This document shows positions 55,374-64,000 of a DNA stretch of 64,000 bases, one piece after another. A program made the translations under genes and the position numbers. Under the pieces are notes generated by a model. It saw only the letters and a list, made by a program, of their open reading frames with translations. It had not been told where the DNA came from and did no database searches. The stretch covers positions 1 through 64,000 of the forward strand of contig NZ_CP060201.1 of the NCBI RefSeq assembly GCF_013407925.2, written 5' to 3'. This DNA comes from Pseudomonas protegens (lineage in GTDB: Bacteria > Pseudomonadota > Gammaproteobacteria > Pseudomonadales > Pseudomonadaceae). Position 1 is the first letter of the stretch; every line of letters starts with the position of its first letter.

Positions 55374-56189
55374 ATGAATCAGCAACCTGAATGGATCACC
55401 GTCGGCGCCCTGGCGGACGGTTTTGCCAGCGACAACCACATCCTTCCCGCGATCGATGATCTGGCCGGTCGCACCCTGACCCTGTACTTCGATAACGGCT
55501 GGCAGATCGAGCATCGGTTCGATACCCAGAGCCTCAGCTGGAATGCTCCCGGCGAACCGGCGAGCGCCGCATGCCCCTATCGGGCCACCTCAGTGCGCCC
55601 CGGCTTCTACCTGGTGGACTTTCTCAAGCAGGAGCAAGGCCGGACTCATTCGGTGAGCCTGGTCCTGGACCTGCAACAACAGTGCTTCACCGCCGTCATC
55701 GGCCAGATGCCGACCCAGGCCGAGTGCAGCGTCGACCTGTTCAGCCGCGCCCTGGCCGGTGGCGAGCTGACCTCGGTCAAAGCCCAATTCCTGCATGGCA
55801 GCATCGATGCGCCCGTCCGGGCCGAGACGCCGCGACACTCGCCCAGCGACGAACTGATCGGTCTGCGCAACCACTACCTGTACAGCAGCAGCGAGGCCTA
55901 TGAGCACGTCTACCTCAACGCCAACTTCTACAGCTGGCAATGCCTCAAGGGCGTGGAACAAGGTCTGGCGGACACCGATCGCTGTCATTACTACAAGATC
56001 GCCGAGCAGCTGTACCTGTTCGTCTGGCGCGAGAAGATCGTCCCGACCCTGGGCCTGGTACTGATCGACCTGCAGGCCGGACGCAGCGACGGCAAGATCT
56101 TCGGCTATCAGGGCACGGACTTCAGCAATGCCGCCAACTTCCCGGTGGGGGCTCTGGCTCGGATGCTCAATCGCACCCATCACGACTGA
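55374..56189 (+). CDS. moaF: MoaF-family protein (lipocalin-like, two domains)
   Basis: 271 residues. N-terminal half (DLAGRTLTLYFDNGWQIEHRFD, RPGFYLVDFLKQ) and C-terminal half (LYSSSEAYEHVYLNANFYSWQCLKG, YFLFVWREKIVPT-like, GRSDGKIFGYQG) match the two halves of MoaF, a family named from the Klebsiella monoamine-inducible operon although often labelled molybdenum cofactor protein F. No catalytic residues are known. It lies between the LuxR gene and a class III transaminase on the same strand. Confidence 0.8.
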   Translation: MNQQPEWITVGALADGFASDNHILPAIDDLAGRTLTLYFDNGWQIEHRFDTQSLSWNAPGEPASAACPYRATSVRPGFYLVDFLKQEQGRTHSVSLVLDLQQQCFTAVIGQMPTQAECSVDLFSRALAGGELTSVKAQFLHGSIDAPVRAETPRHSPSDELIGLRNHYLYSSSEAYEHVYLNANFYSWQCLKGVEQGLADTDRCHYYKIAEQLYLFVWREKIVPTLGLVLIDLQAGRSDGKIFGYQGTDFSNAANFPVGALARMLNRTHHD

Positions 56190-56260
56190 TTCCAGCGCAA
56201 GGTCGGCCCATCGCCGGCCAGACCGGCAACAACCGCCCACCCATCGCACAGGACACTTTC

Positions 56261-57643
56261 ATGACTCTGGGTCTGGATCTGCAACGCGTCGCCAACCGTT
56301 ACCAGGACGAACTGCAACGGTTCGCCGAGCAGCACCCGCGCTCCGGCGCCTTCTACCAGGAAAACCTCCAGCATTGGCTGTACGGCGCGCCATTGCACTG
56401 GATGCAGCAATGGCCCGGTGTCTACCCGATCATGGTCGCCGATGCCCGGGGCGCCACCCTGACCGACTGCGACGGCCACGAATACGCGGACTTTGCCCTG
56501 GGCGACACCGGCGCGATGTTCGGTCATGCCCAGCCGGCCGTGGCAGCGGCCATCGCCGATCAGGCGCTGCATGGCTCGACCCTGATGCTGCCCACTGCCG
56601 ACAGTCTGTGGGTCGGCAAGGAACTGAGCCGGCGCTTTGGCCTGCCTTACTGGCAGGTCACCACCTCGGCCACCGACGCCAACCGCTTTGTCCTGCGCCT
56701 GTGCCGGATGATCACCGGGCGGCAGAAGGTCCTGGTGTTCAACTGCAACTACCACGGCAGCGTCGACGAATCCCAGGTGGAACTCGACGCCCAGGGCCGG
56801 ATGATTCCCCGCGACGGCGTGCACGCCAACGGCCTGCAGCACCAGGCCACCACCCGACTGGTGGAGTTCAACGACCTGCCGGCCCTGGAAGCGGCCCTGG
56901 CCCATGGCGACGTGGCCGCGGTCCTCACCGAACCCTTCATGACCAACGTCGGCATGGTGCCGCCGGCCGCGGGCTTTCATGAAGGCCTGCGGGAACTGAC
57001 CCGGCGCTTCGACGTGCCACTGATCATCGACGAAACCCATACCCTGTCCTGCGGGCCGGGTGGCTATTGCGGCGAACAGGGGCTGGAGCCGGATTTCTTC
57101 GTCCTCGGCAAGTCCATCGCCGGAGGCATTCCCACGGCCGTGTGGGGCTGCAGCCGGGCCATGGCCGAGCGGATCTGGCAGGTGCTGCCGCATTTTCAGC
57201 CGGGTCAGGCCATCAATCACTTCGGCTTCGGCGGCACCCTGGCCGGCAACGCCCTGCAGATGGCCGCCATGCGCGCCACCTTCAGCGAAGTAATGACCCC
57301 GGAAAACTACGCGCGCATGTTCCGGTTGGCCGAACGCCTGCGGGCCGGGGTCGAGGCCATCATCAGCAAGCATCGCCTGCCCTGGCACGTGACCCGCATC
57401 GGCGCCCGGGTCGAGTACCTGTTCATGCAGCAGGCCCCGCGCAACGGCGGCGAAGCCCACCAGGCCCGCCACGGGCTGATCGAGGCCTATCTGCACCTGT
57501 ACCTGCTCAATCGCGGGGTATTGCTGACGCCATTCCACAACATGGCCCTGCTCTGCCCGGACGCCAGCGAGGAGCAGGTCGACCTGCACAACCGGCTGCT
57601 GGATCAGTGCCTGAGCCAGGTCCTGCAAGGAGCTCTGTCATGA
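56261..57643 (+). CDS. Class III aminotransferase, glutamate-1-semialdehyde aminomutase-like
   Basis: 460 residues from an ATG with AGGA upstream. PLP lysine K284 (VLGKSIAGGIPTA), Asp in LIIDETHTLSCG, phosphate-binding TTSATDANRFVLRLCRMITG. It belongs to a subgroup closer to glutamate-1-semialdehyde aminomutase than the transaminase at 53107, so the two are not recent duplicates. The stop overlaps the SDR start by four bases. Likely converts an amine or amino acid to an aldehyde or ketone that the SDR reduces. Confidence 0.88.
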   Translation: MTLGLDLQRVANRYQDELQRFAEQHPRSGAFYQENLQHWLYGAPLHWMQQWPGVYPIMVADARGATLTDCDGHEYADFALGDTGAMFGHAQPAVAAAIADQALHGSTLMLPTADSLWVGKELSRRFGLPYWQVTTSATDANRFVLRLCRMITGRQKVLVFNCNYHGSVDESQVELDAQGRMIPRDGVHANGLQHQATTRLVEFNDLPALEAALAHGDVAAVLTEPFMTNVGMVPPAAGFHEGLRELTRRFDVPLIIDETHTLSCGPGGYCGEQGLEPDFFVLGKSIAGGIPTAVWGCSRAMAERIWQVLPHFQPGQAINHFGFGGTLAGNALQMAAMRATFSEVMTPENYARMFRLAERLRAGVEAIISKHRLPWHVTRIGARVEYLFMQQAPRNGGEAHQARHGLIEAYLHLYLLNRGVLLTPFHNMALLCPDASEEQVDLHNRLLDQCLSQVLQGALS

Positions 57644-58401
57644 GCCTGGAGCAACGCGGACGCATCGCCCTGGTCACCGGCTCCGGCCAGGGCATTGGCC
57701 GGGCCATCGCCCAGCTATTCGCCGCCCAGGGCGCCAAGGTCATGCTGGCGACCCGCAGCGCTGAAAACGGCAACGAAACCCTGCGCCTGATCCGCCAGGC
57801 CGGAGGAACCGCCGAGTTGCTGACCCTGGACCTGGCCAGCCGCGCAGCGGCCGAACAGGCCGTGGCGGCCACCCTGGAAACCTTTGGCGGGCTGGACCTG
57901 CTGCTGCACAACGCCGGGGTCTTCCCGATGCAGAAACTGGCCGAGCTTGAGGAACAGACCCTGGAGCACACCCTGGCGGTGAATCTGAAAAGCTGCTTCT
58001 GGCTGACCCAAGCCGCCCTGCCGGCATTGCGCCGGGCCCAACAGGCGCGGATTGTCGTGACCTCCTCGGTGACCGGTCCCCGCACGGCGATTCCCGGGCT
58101 GGCCCATTACGCCGCCTCCAAGGCTGGGGTCAATGGCTTCATTCGCGCCGCGGCACTGGAACTGGCGGAGTATGGAATCACCGTCAACGGCGTAGAGCCG
58201 GGGCTGATCGCCACCCAGGCCACGAACAACCTGGGGCATGGCTCGACGCTGTCCCGGGGCATTCCCCTGCAACGCCTGGGTACACCGCAGGACATCGCCT
58301 GGGCCACGCTGTTCCTGGCGTCCCGGCACGCGGGCTACATCACCGGCCAGACCCTGGTGGTGGACGGCGGTGCCCTGCTGCCGGAAAACAGCCAGTTGTA
58401 G
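57640..58401 (+). CDS. Short-chain dehydrogenase/reductase (MoaE-like context)
   Basis: 253 residues, AAGGAG before the ATG. Cofactor motif TGSGQGIG at about 14-21, HNAG at about 90-93, Ser in TSSVTG, and YAASK. C-terminal VDGG motif typical of 3-ketoacyl reductase-like SDRs. Translationally coupled to the transaminase (ATGA). SDR plus MoaF in one operon parallels the Klebsiella moaEF pairing. The stop codon is supplied by the first bases of a REP element. Confidence 0.88.
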   Translation: MSLEQRGRIALVTGSGQGIGRAIAQLFAAQGAKVMLATRSAENGNETLRLIRQAGGTAELLTLDLASRAAAEQAVAATLETFGGLDLLLHNAGVFPMQKLAELEEQTLEHTLAVNLKSCFWLTQAALPALRRAQQARIVVTSSVTGPRTAIPGLAHYAASKAGVNGFIRAAALELAEYGITVNGVEPGLIATQATNNLGHGSTLSRGIPLQRLGTPQDIAWATLFLASRHAGYITGQTLVVDGGALLPENSQL

Positions 58402-58465
58402 AAGCTGGCTTGCCAGCGAAGACGCCCTCAGGGGTACTAGGCCTGTTCGCCGGCAAGCCGGTTGC
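58398..58465. repeat. REP palindrome pair at SDR stop codon
   Basis: GTAGAAGCTGGCTTGCCAGC is followed about 28 bp later by an inverted copy TTCGCCGGCAAGCCGGTTGC. The TAG of its first tetranucleotide is the SDR stop codon. It lies between convergent genes and may serve as a terminator for both. Confidence 0.8.
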
Positions 58466-58488
58466 CATGCGCTTAGGAGCGCTGGGGA

Positions 58489-59589
<1,101 letters not shown>

Positions 59590-59631
59590 TTACCTGTGGC
59601 TGGTTTTGTTATTGGCAGGCAATCAAGGGGA

Positions 59632-59973
59632 TCAGAAAATCAAGACGTAGGTCTTGCGCACCGTTTCCTGGATATCCCAGATCCCGGTGCTGTTGGCCGG
59701 CAACATCAGTGCATCGCCGGCTTCTATGTGCAGGGGTTCGCCATCGTCGGGGGTGAAGGTGCAACGCCCCTGGATGAAGTGACAGAACTCCTGGGCGACG
59801 ATCTGGCGCCGCCAGCGCCCCGGAGTGCATTCCCAGATCCCGGTTTCGACCCCGTCGTTGCGCTCGACGGCAGTCACCGACGTCACCGCCACCGGGGTGC
59901 CCAGGGGCACGGCGACCGGCGTCGATGGGTCCAGGGTGACACTGGCGGTGTTCTTGAATTGCGTGATGCTCAT
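59632..59973 (-). CDS. Small cupin (DUF861/cupin_3 type)
   Basis: 113 residues from an ATG with AAAGGTAGA upstream. Single cupin barrel with GIWECTPGRWR, VAQEFCHFIQGRCTFTPDDG and GDALMLPANSTGIWDI, as in cupin_3 proteins that often accompany polyamine oxidoreductase and PotF-like genes. Metal-binding His content is low, so the enzymatic role is unsure. Same operon as the neighbours (gaps of 48 and 56 bp). Confidence 0.85.
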   Translation of the reverse strand: MSITQFKNTASVTLDPSTPVAVPLGTPVAVTSVTAVERNDGVETGIWECTPGRWRRQIVAQEFCHFIQGRCTFTPDDGEPLHIEAGDALMLPANSTGIWDIQETVRKTYVLIF

Positions 59974-60029
59974 GGCTCTACCTTTCACTGGAAAATCCGA
60001 ACGGACGGCGTTCGGAACAAAAGACCGGT

Positions 60030-61436
60030 TCAGTGCATGAAGCCTTCCATGAATCCGGCGACCCGACTGGCCATGCGCCGCCGCCATGGGGCCGACGCCG
60101 GGTTGGCCAGGGTCTGGTCTTCATGGACGAAACTGCGAATGATTGCGTTGTAACCCAGCCAGCGGCACGGTTCCGGCTCCCAGGCCCGCAGGGCCTCCAG
60201 GCGGCTTTGCGGCAGCACCCAGGGTTGGCGCACCAGCGCCGTGTCGCGCTCGAGGATCAGGTCGGCCAAGGTCCGGCCCCCCAGGTTGCTGGCACCGACG
60301 CCCTCTCCGCCGTAGCCGCCGGACAGGGCGATGCCCTTGTGCCGGTCGCACAGCATGTGCGGCTTGAAGTGCCGGGACATGCCCAGGTTGCCGCCCCAGG
60401 AATGGGTGATGCGCACGTTCTTGAGTTGCGGGAACAGTTCACCGAACAGGTAGCGGCGCAGTTCCACTTCGTCCCGGGTCAGGTCGAAGTCATGGCGCAG
60501 CTTGCCGGCGAACTGATAGCCGCCGCGGGCGCCGAACACCAGGCGGTTGTCCCGGGAGCGCTGGCCGTAGGTGACCTGGCGGCTGCTCTCGCTGAAGGCC
60601 TGGCCCTGGCTCAAGCCGATCTCGTCCCAGATCGACTCCGCCAGCGGCTCGGTGGCCACCAGCAGGCTTTGCACCGGCAGTTGATAACGGCCCAGGGGCG
60701 GCAGGGTCACCGAATAGCCCTCCACCGCCGGCACTATCCAGTGACTGCGCACGGCGGCCCTGGCGGTCTTGAGGCTGCCGGACTGCCAATGACTCACCGG
60801 ACTGTTCTCGTAGATGCTCACCCCCAGGCGTTCCACCGCCCGGGCCAGGCCACGCACCAGCCGGGCCGGCTGAATGGTCGCGCAGTGCTTGGCATAGATG
60901 CCGCCATAGGGCTTGGCCACGCGGATCTGCTGGGCCAGTTGTTGCGGGTTCAGCCAGTGGTAGTCGTCCGGGCCCAGACCCTGGGCGTAAAGCTTGTCCA
61001 GGTACTGGCGCAGGCTGGTTTCCTGCTCGGGATAGCGCGCCGCGCAGTACAGCACCCCGCCTTTGCGGTAATCGCAGTCGATGCCTTCACGTTCGAGGAC
61101 ATTGGCTACTTCATCGGGAATGCCGTGCAGCAGATCGTAGGAAGCCCGGCGCTCCTGCGGCGACAGCCCGGCCAGCAGCCGGTCCTCCCCCAGCAGATTG
61201 CCCATCAACCAGCCGCCATTGCGGCCCGAGGCGCCAAAACCGGCGGTCTGGGCCTCGATCACCGCCACCTTGAGCTGCGGTGCCTGGCGCTTGAGGTAAT
61301 AGGCGGTCCACAGGCCGGTGTAACCGGCGCCGATGATCGCCACGTCCAGGTCCAGGTCCTGCTCCAGCGCCGGCCGCGGCAGCAGCGGCTCGTCGAGCTG
61401 GTCCATCCACAAACTGATACTGCGCCACGCTGGCAT
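60030..61436 (-). CDS. FAD-dependent amine oxidoreductase (PuuB/PauB-like, DAO family)
   Basis: 468 residues from an ATG with CGGAG upstream; a TTG five codons earlier is rejected. N-terminal FAD motif AIIGAGYTGLWTAYYL, then EAQTAGFGASGRNGGW (the DAO-family covalent or FAD-contact region) and the C-terminal GGYGGEGVGASNLGGRTLADLI. This matches gamma-glutamylputrescine/polyamine oxidoreductases. It is the first gene of an oxidoreductase/cupin/PotF-like operon and would oxidise a polyamine derivative to an aldehyde. Confidence 0.88.
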   Translation of the reverse strand: MPAWRSISLWMDQLDEPLLPRPALEQDLDLDVAIIGAGYTGLWTAYYLKRQAPQLKVAVIEAQTAGFGASGRNGGWLMGNLLGEDRLLAGLSPQERRASYDLLHGIPDEVANVLEREGIDCDYRKGGVLYCAARYPEQETSLRQYLDKLYAQGLGPDDYHWLNPQQLAQQIRVAKPYGGIYAKHCATIQPARLVRGLARAVERLGVSIYENSPVSHWQSGSLKTARAAVRSHWIVPAVEGYSVTLPPLGRYQLPVQSLLVATEPLAESIWDEIGLSQGQAFSESSRQVTYGQRSRDNRLVFGARGGYQFAGKLRHDFDLTRDEVELRRYLFGELFPQLKNVRITHSWGGNLGMSRHFKPHMLCDRHKGIALSGGYGGEGVGASNLGGRTLADLILERDTALVRQPWVLPQSRLEALRAWEPEPCRWLGYNAIIRSFVHEDQTLANPASAPWRRRMASRVAGFMEGFMH

Positions 61437-61487
61437 GCAAGCACTCCGCAACCCGAATTTCGAATGCGGCGATCCTAGTGCCTGTGT

Positions 61488-62303
61488 TCAGGGGTTGTCT
61501 TGCGCGCGGGCACGCAAAGAAATTTGCTTGGCGTAGGCCTTGGGCGACTGCCCGGTGTGCTGGCGGAAACAGCTGTAGAACGCCGACAGTGAATTGAACC
61601 CGGCGGCAAAGGCCAGTTCATCGACCCGCAGTGGCGGCACGGCCTGGTCGAGGGCGCTTAGCACATGCTGCAGGCGTGCCTGATTGACATAGCGGTAGAA
61701 GCTCTGCCCCAGCACCTGATTGAGCAGATAGGAAATCTGATTGCGGCTGTAGCCGCATTCGCGGGCCACCCGCTGCAGGTCCAGTTCCGGGTCGAGGTAC
61801 GGTTGCTGACGCTGGAAATACTGCTGCAGGTCCTCGGCCATGAACCCCAGCTGGCGCGGCGACAGGCCCAGGCGGCTGGCGGCCGGGCGCTGGCTGCCGG
61901 AAGCCTTGCCCGCCCCGGGTGCTCGCACCAGGGACGCGTACTCATTGACTCGCCAGATCAGCCCATCGCGCACGGTGATGGCCTCGCTGGCGCGGAACGA
62001 CACCAGCCCCTGGCCGCCGCGCAAGGTCACCTGGTACTGGATAAAGGCGGTGTCGCCATCCAGGCGAATCCGATCGCAATGCTCCAGGGCCTCGTCGGGG
62101 GCCCGGGGCATGCTGGCCTGCACATACTCGCGCAGCTCGTCGAGGCCCAAGGTGCGATTCTGGAAAAAATCGTTGTACTGAATCTCGGGGTGATACAGCG
62201 CCATCACGCCATCAAGGTCGCGGTGCTTCCAGCACAGGTGATAACGCATCACGGTTTCACCGGTGGCCTGGGTTTGCAGCGGCCCGTCATCAGGGGCAGA
62301 CAT
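61488..62303 (-). CDS. AraC-family regulator with N-terminal SnoaL/NTF2-like domain
   Basis: 271 residues from an ATG with CGAGAA upstream. Residues about 15-125 form a SnoaL-like fold (MRYHLCWKHRDLDGVMALYHPEIQYNDFFQ, then DTAFIQYQVTLRGGQG, ITVRDGLIWRVNEYASL), followed by an AraC helix-turn-helix pair (LQRVARECGYSRNQISYLL, ELAFAAGFNSLSAFYSCFRQH). A SnoaL sensor on an AraC output is an uncommon architecture. It is 51 bp upstream of the oxidoreductase on the same strand, so it may be part of the same transcript and regulate it. Confidence 0.86.
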   Translation of the reverse strand: MSAPDDGPLQTQATGETVMRYHLCWKHRDLDGVMALYHPEIQYNDFFQNRTLGLDELREYVQASMPRAPDEALEHCDRIRLDGDTAFIQYQVTLRGGQGLVSFRASEAITVRDGLIWRVNEYASLVRAPGAGKASGSQRPAASRLGLSPRQLGFMAEDLQQYFQRQQPYLDPELDLQRVARECGYSRNQISYLLNQVLGQSFYRYVNQARLQHVLSALDQAVPPLRVDELAFAAGFNSLSAFYSCFRQHTGQSPKAYAKQISLRARAQDNP

Positions 62304-62560
62304 AGGTTTCTCGAACAGCAAAAGGCGCAGCTTGCCCAACTTGCGCAGCGGCTTCAACGACCACCCGCACGCCGCGGATCGTGGCACGACAATGGCACTG
62401 CGCGCCAAGACATGACCTGCATCATGAATCCGACAGACAACTGCCGGACGGCGGGCAAAAAAACGCCGGGCTGTCATCAGCCGGTGCTACTTTTATAGCC
62501 TCAAGCGAGCGGATCAATGACGATCGGCTCGTCCCTACCGCGAGCACAAGGAAGCGCTCA
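62304..62560. promoter_or_regulatory. divergent promoter region of AraC and DUF1652 genes
   Basis: The 257 bp between the divergent starts include AT-richer patches around 62455-62475 and 62490-62520. A ribosome site (AAGGAAG) precedes the DUF1652 ATG. No repeat, RNA gene or clear operator was seen. Confidence 0.35.
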
Positions 62561-62851
62561 ATGAACCAGGGTGGGCCACCGATGAACAGAGTCTGGGCCA
62601 GTAAAGTCACCTTTCCCAACGCCTGCCAGCTGATGCGCTGGCATTTCCATCCCCTGGGCTTCGAAGCCAGCATGGATGCGCCCGGCAGCATGATCGCCAG
62701 GCTCTTCGACCGTGCCAGCGGCGAAACCATGATTGCCATCGCCGGCATTCCCTGTGCCACGGTGATGAGCGCGGCGGATGTCGAACGAATAATCGAAGCC
62801 GTGGAGGACGAACTGGAAGCCTTTGCTCCCTCTCTGGCGCTCAAGGCCTGA
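62561..62851 (+). CDS. DUF1652-family small protein
   Basis: 96 residues from an ATG with AAGGAAG upstream (an internal ATG at codon 8 is possible). The FPNACQLMRWHFHPLGFEASMDAPGSMIARLFD and VERIIEAVEDELEAF pattern is that of DUF1652, a pseudomonad-specific family of about 80-95 residues with unknown function. A Rho-independent terminator follows the stop. Confidence 0.83.
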   Translation: MNQGGPPMNRVWASKVTFPNACQLMRWHFHPLGFEASMDAPGSMIARLFDRASGETMIAIAGIPCATVMSAADVERIIEAVEDELEAFAPSLALKA

Positions 62852-62871
62852 AACGCGGCCTCCGCGACTGA

Positions 62872-62897
62872 AGCCCGCCTGACCGGCGGGCTTTTTT
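62872..62897 (+). terminator. Rho-independent terminator after DUF1652 gene
   Basis: Stem AGCCCGCC / GGCGGGCT with a 5-nt loop and a run of six T on the plus strand: a textbook intrinsic terminator for the DUF1652 transcript, close to the convergent helicase stop. Confidence 0.9.
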
Positions 62898-62902
62898 CAT
62901 GG

Positions 62903-64000
62903 TCACTGCCGCAGGTCGCGGAAATATGGCTTGTCGCGGGGCACCCGGTCCGAAGCCTTGGGCGCATTGCCCGCCGCCGATTCCTGGGGATCGACGTACC
63001 AGTAGCAATGCTTGACCGCGCGGGTGATGCCCACATAGGCCAGGCGCAGGATCTCGTCTTTCTGCGCATTGTCGTAAGGCTCGGCGTCGCCATCCTTGCC
63101 CAGCCCGGCCTGGCGGTAGACCTGATTCTTGTAGGGCGAACTGCTCAGGTGCTGGCAATCGCCCAGCAGGAACACGGCGTCCGCCTGCAGGCCCTTGGCG
63201 CTGTGGTAAGTCAATTGCTTAAGCCGGCGGGCCGACGGCGGCAAGCTAGAATCAACATTAACTATTTGTGAAATATGCTCTTCAATCAATAACTTATCGC
63301 TAGTTTTTCGAAACAACATCAAGATCGAATCACCCTGGCGGTAATGCTCTGCCAGGCGCTGGGCCAGGTCCTGATCGTTCCGATCCAGCACCTGCACCGG
63401 CCACAACTCCCGCTCCTCGCCGGCCGCCTTGGCCTTCTTGCCGGCAATGGCCGGGGCTGCACGGACAATGTGCTCGGCGGCGTCGATCACGTGCTGATGA
63501 CTGCGGTAGTTCTCGCTGAGCATCACCCGCGTGGTGCCCGGGGACGGGAACTCCTTGTTGAACTCGATGAAGTACTTCGGCGAGCTGCCGCGCCAGCCGT
63601 AGATCGACTGCCAGTCGTCGCCGACACAGAGCAAGGATGAATGCTGGGCCCCACGCCCCAGGTTCAAGGCCGCGCCACGGCGGCGGATCTCGCGCAGGCT
63701 GGCCTTGATCCAGGAAACGATCTGCGGCGAAACATCCTGAAATTCGTCGATCATCAGGTGCGACAACGGCCGCAGGCAGGCATCGCTGAGCAGCTTGAAG
63801 TTTTCCGGCGAGCGCTCGCTGAACAGGGCGAACATCCGGTTGTAGCTCATGATCGGCGGCGACTGATCCAACAGGTGGTCTTCCAGGGCTCGCCAGAACA
63901 GGCTCAGGGCCTCGAAGAAGAAGCGATCCGGGTCGTCCTGCGCAAAGCTCATGCCGGCCACGGCGTCCCCGACCTCCAGCCCCAGGTTCTCGATAAAGCC
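62903..64000 (-). CDS. UvrD/Rep-family DNA helicase, C-terminal part (5' end outside window)
   Basis: The frame is open to the right edge, so the N-terminus is missing. Visible SF1A motifs: Walker B/motif II MIDEFQDVSPQ, motif III GDDWQSIYGWRG, motif IV SENYRSH, motif V LTYHSAKGLQADAVFL and motif VI LAYVGITRAVKHCYW, followed by a short tail. It probably unwinds DNA in repair or recombination. A stretch of about 84 bp (63247-63330), between motifs IV and V, has about 30 percent GC against about 60-65 percent around it, without disrupting the frame. Confidence 0.88.
   Translation of the reverse strand, partial: GFIENLGLEVGDAVAGMSFAQDDPDRFFFEALSLFWRALEDHLLDQSPPIMSYNRMFALFSERSPENFKLLSDACLRPLSHLMIDEFQDVSPQIVSWIKASLREIRRRGAALNLGRGAQHSSLLCVGDDWQSIYGWRGSSPKYFIEFNKEFPSPGTTRVMLSENYRSHQHVIDAAEHIVRAAPAIAGKKAKAAGEERELWPVQVLDRNDQDLAQRLAEHYRQGDSILMLFRKTSDKLLIEEHISQIVNVDSSLPPSARRLKQLTYHSAKGLQADAVFLLGDCQHLSSSPYKNQVYRQAGLGKDGDAEPYDNAQKDEILRLAYVGITRAVKHCYWYVDPQESAAGNAPKASDRVPRDKPYFRDLRQ

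Noticed and set aside
60000..61478. A 481-codon plus-strand frame antisense to the FAD oxidoreductase
   Set aside because: Antisense shadow; FAD-binding and DAO motifs are on the minus strand.

Overview
The window is GC-rich (roughly 63-65 percent by eye) and densely coded, with frequent ATGA/GTGA stop-start overlaps and REP-type palindromes of the GTAGGAGC...GCTCCTAC kind. It carries an alkaline protease / family I.3 lipase / autotransporter cluster (aprA-aprI-aprDEF, two PueA/PueB-like lipases) and a Roc-type two-component locus. Together these point to a Pseudomonas of the fluorescens complex, most likely the P. protegens / P. chlororaphis group. No rRNA, tRNA, CRISPR array, insertion sequence or prophage was seen.

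Layout. 0-6 kb: an alpha/beta hydrolase (cut by the window edge) diverges from a Baeyer-Villiger-type monooxygenase / SDR / ferritin-like metalloprotein operon, followed by a convergent AraC regulator, a DUF3224 protein and a DJ-1/PfpI protein. 6-16.4 kb: two leftward operons that look like sulfur or organosulfur scavenging. One holds an AhpD-like protein, an acyl-CoA-dehydrogenase-like flavoprotein and an SsuABC/TauABC-like transporter with a divergent AraC regulator. The other holds a molbindin, a 2OG-Fe(II) oxygenase and a MetQNI-like transporter with a divergent aldo/keto reductase. 16.5-24.6 kb: a Roc-like signalling locus with two paralogous hybrid kinases flanking a RocR-like REC-EAL phosphodiesterase, then a RocA1-like response regulator. 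24.6-29.9 kb: DNA repair genes (a FAN1-type VRR nuclease translationally coupled to an XPD/DinG-type helicase that carries its own PD-(D/E)XK-like domain) plus small envelope proteins. 30-44 kb: the exoenzyme island, all leftward: aprA, aprI, aprD, aprE, aprF, pueB-like lipase, S8 autotransporter protease, pueA-like lipase. The type I exporter AprDEF probably serves AprA and both lipases; the protease autotransporter carries its own beta-barrel.

44-62.5 kb: an amine/peptide catabolism block. It holds a P1-family peptidase with an APC permease and a LuxR regulator; a FeaR-like AraC regulator; a second APC permease with a DUF3156 protein; a phenylacetaldehyde-dehydrogenase-like ALDH divergent from a class III transaminase; a LuxR / MoaF / class III transaminase / SDR run; and a PuuB/PauB-like FAD oxidoreductase, cupin and PotF-like binding protein under a SnoaL-AraC fusion regulator. 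At the right end are a DUF1652 protein and a UvrD-family helicase cut by the window edge, which contains a strikingly AT-rich internal patch.

The items most worth follow-up are the doubled Roc kinases with unequal phosphorelay modules, the near-identical 80-bp direct repeats in the two lipase genes that bracket the autotransporter, the lid-less PueB-like lipase, and the assembly of monoamine-regulon-type proteins around two transaminases. Functions are read from motifs and remembered family knowledge only; no database search was run.
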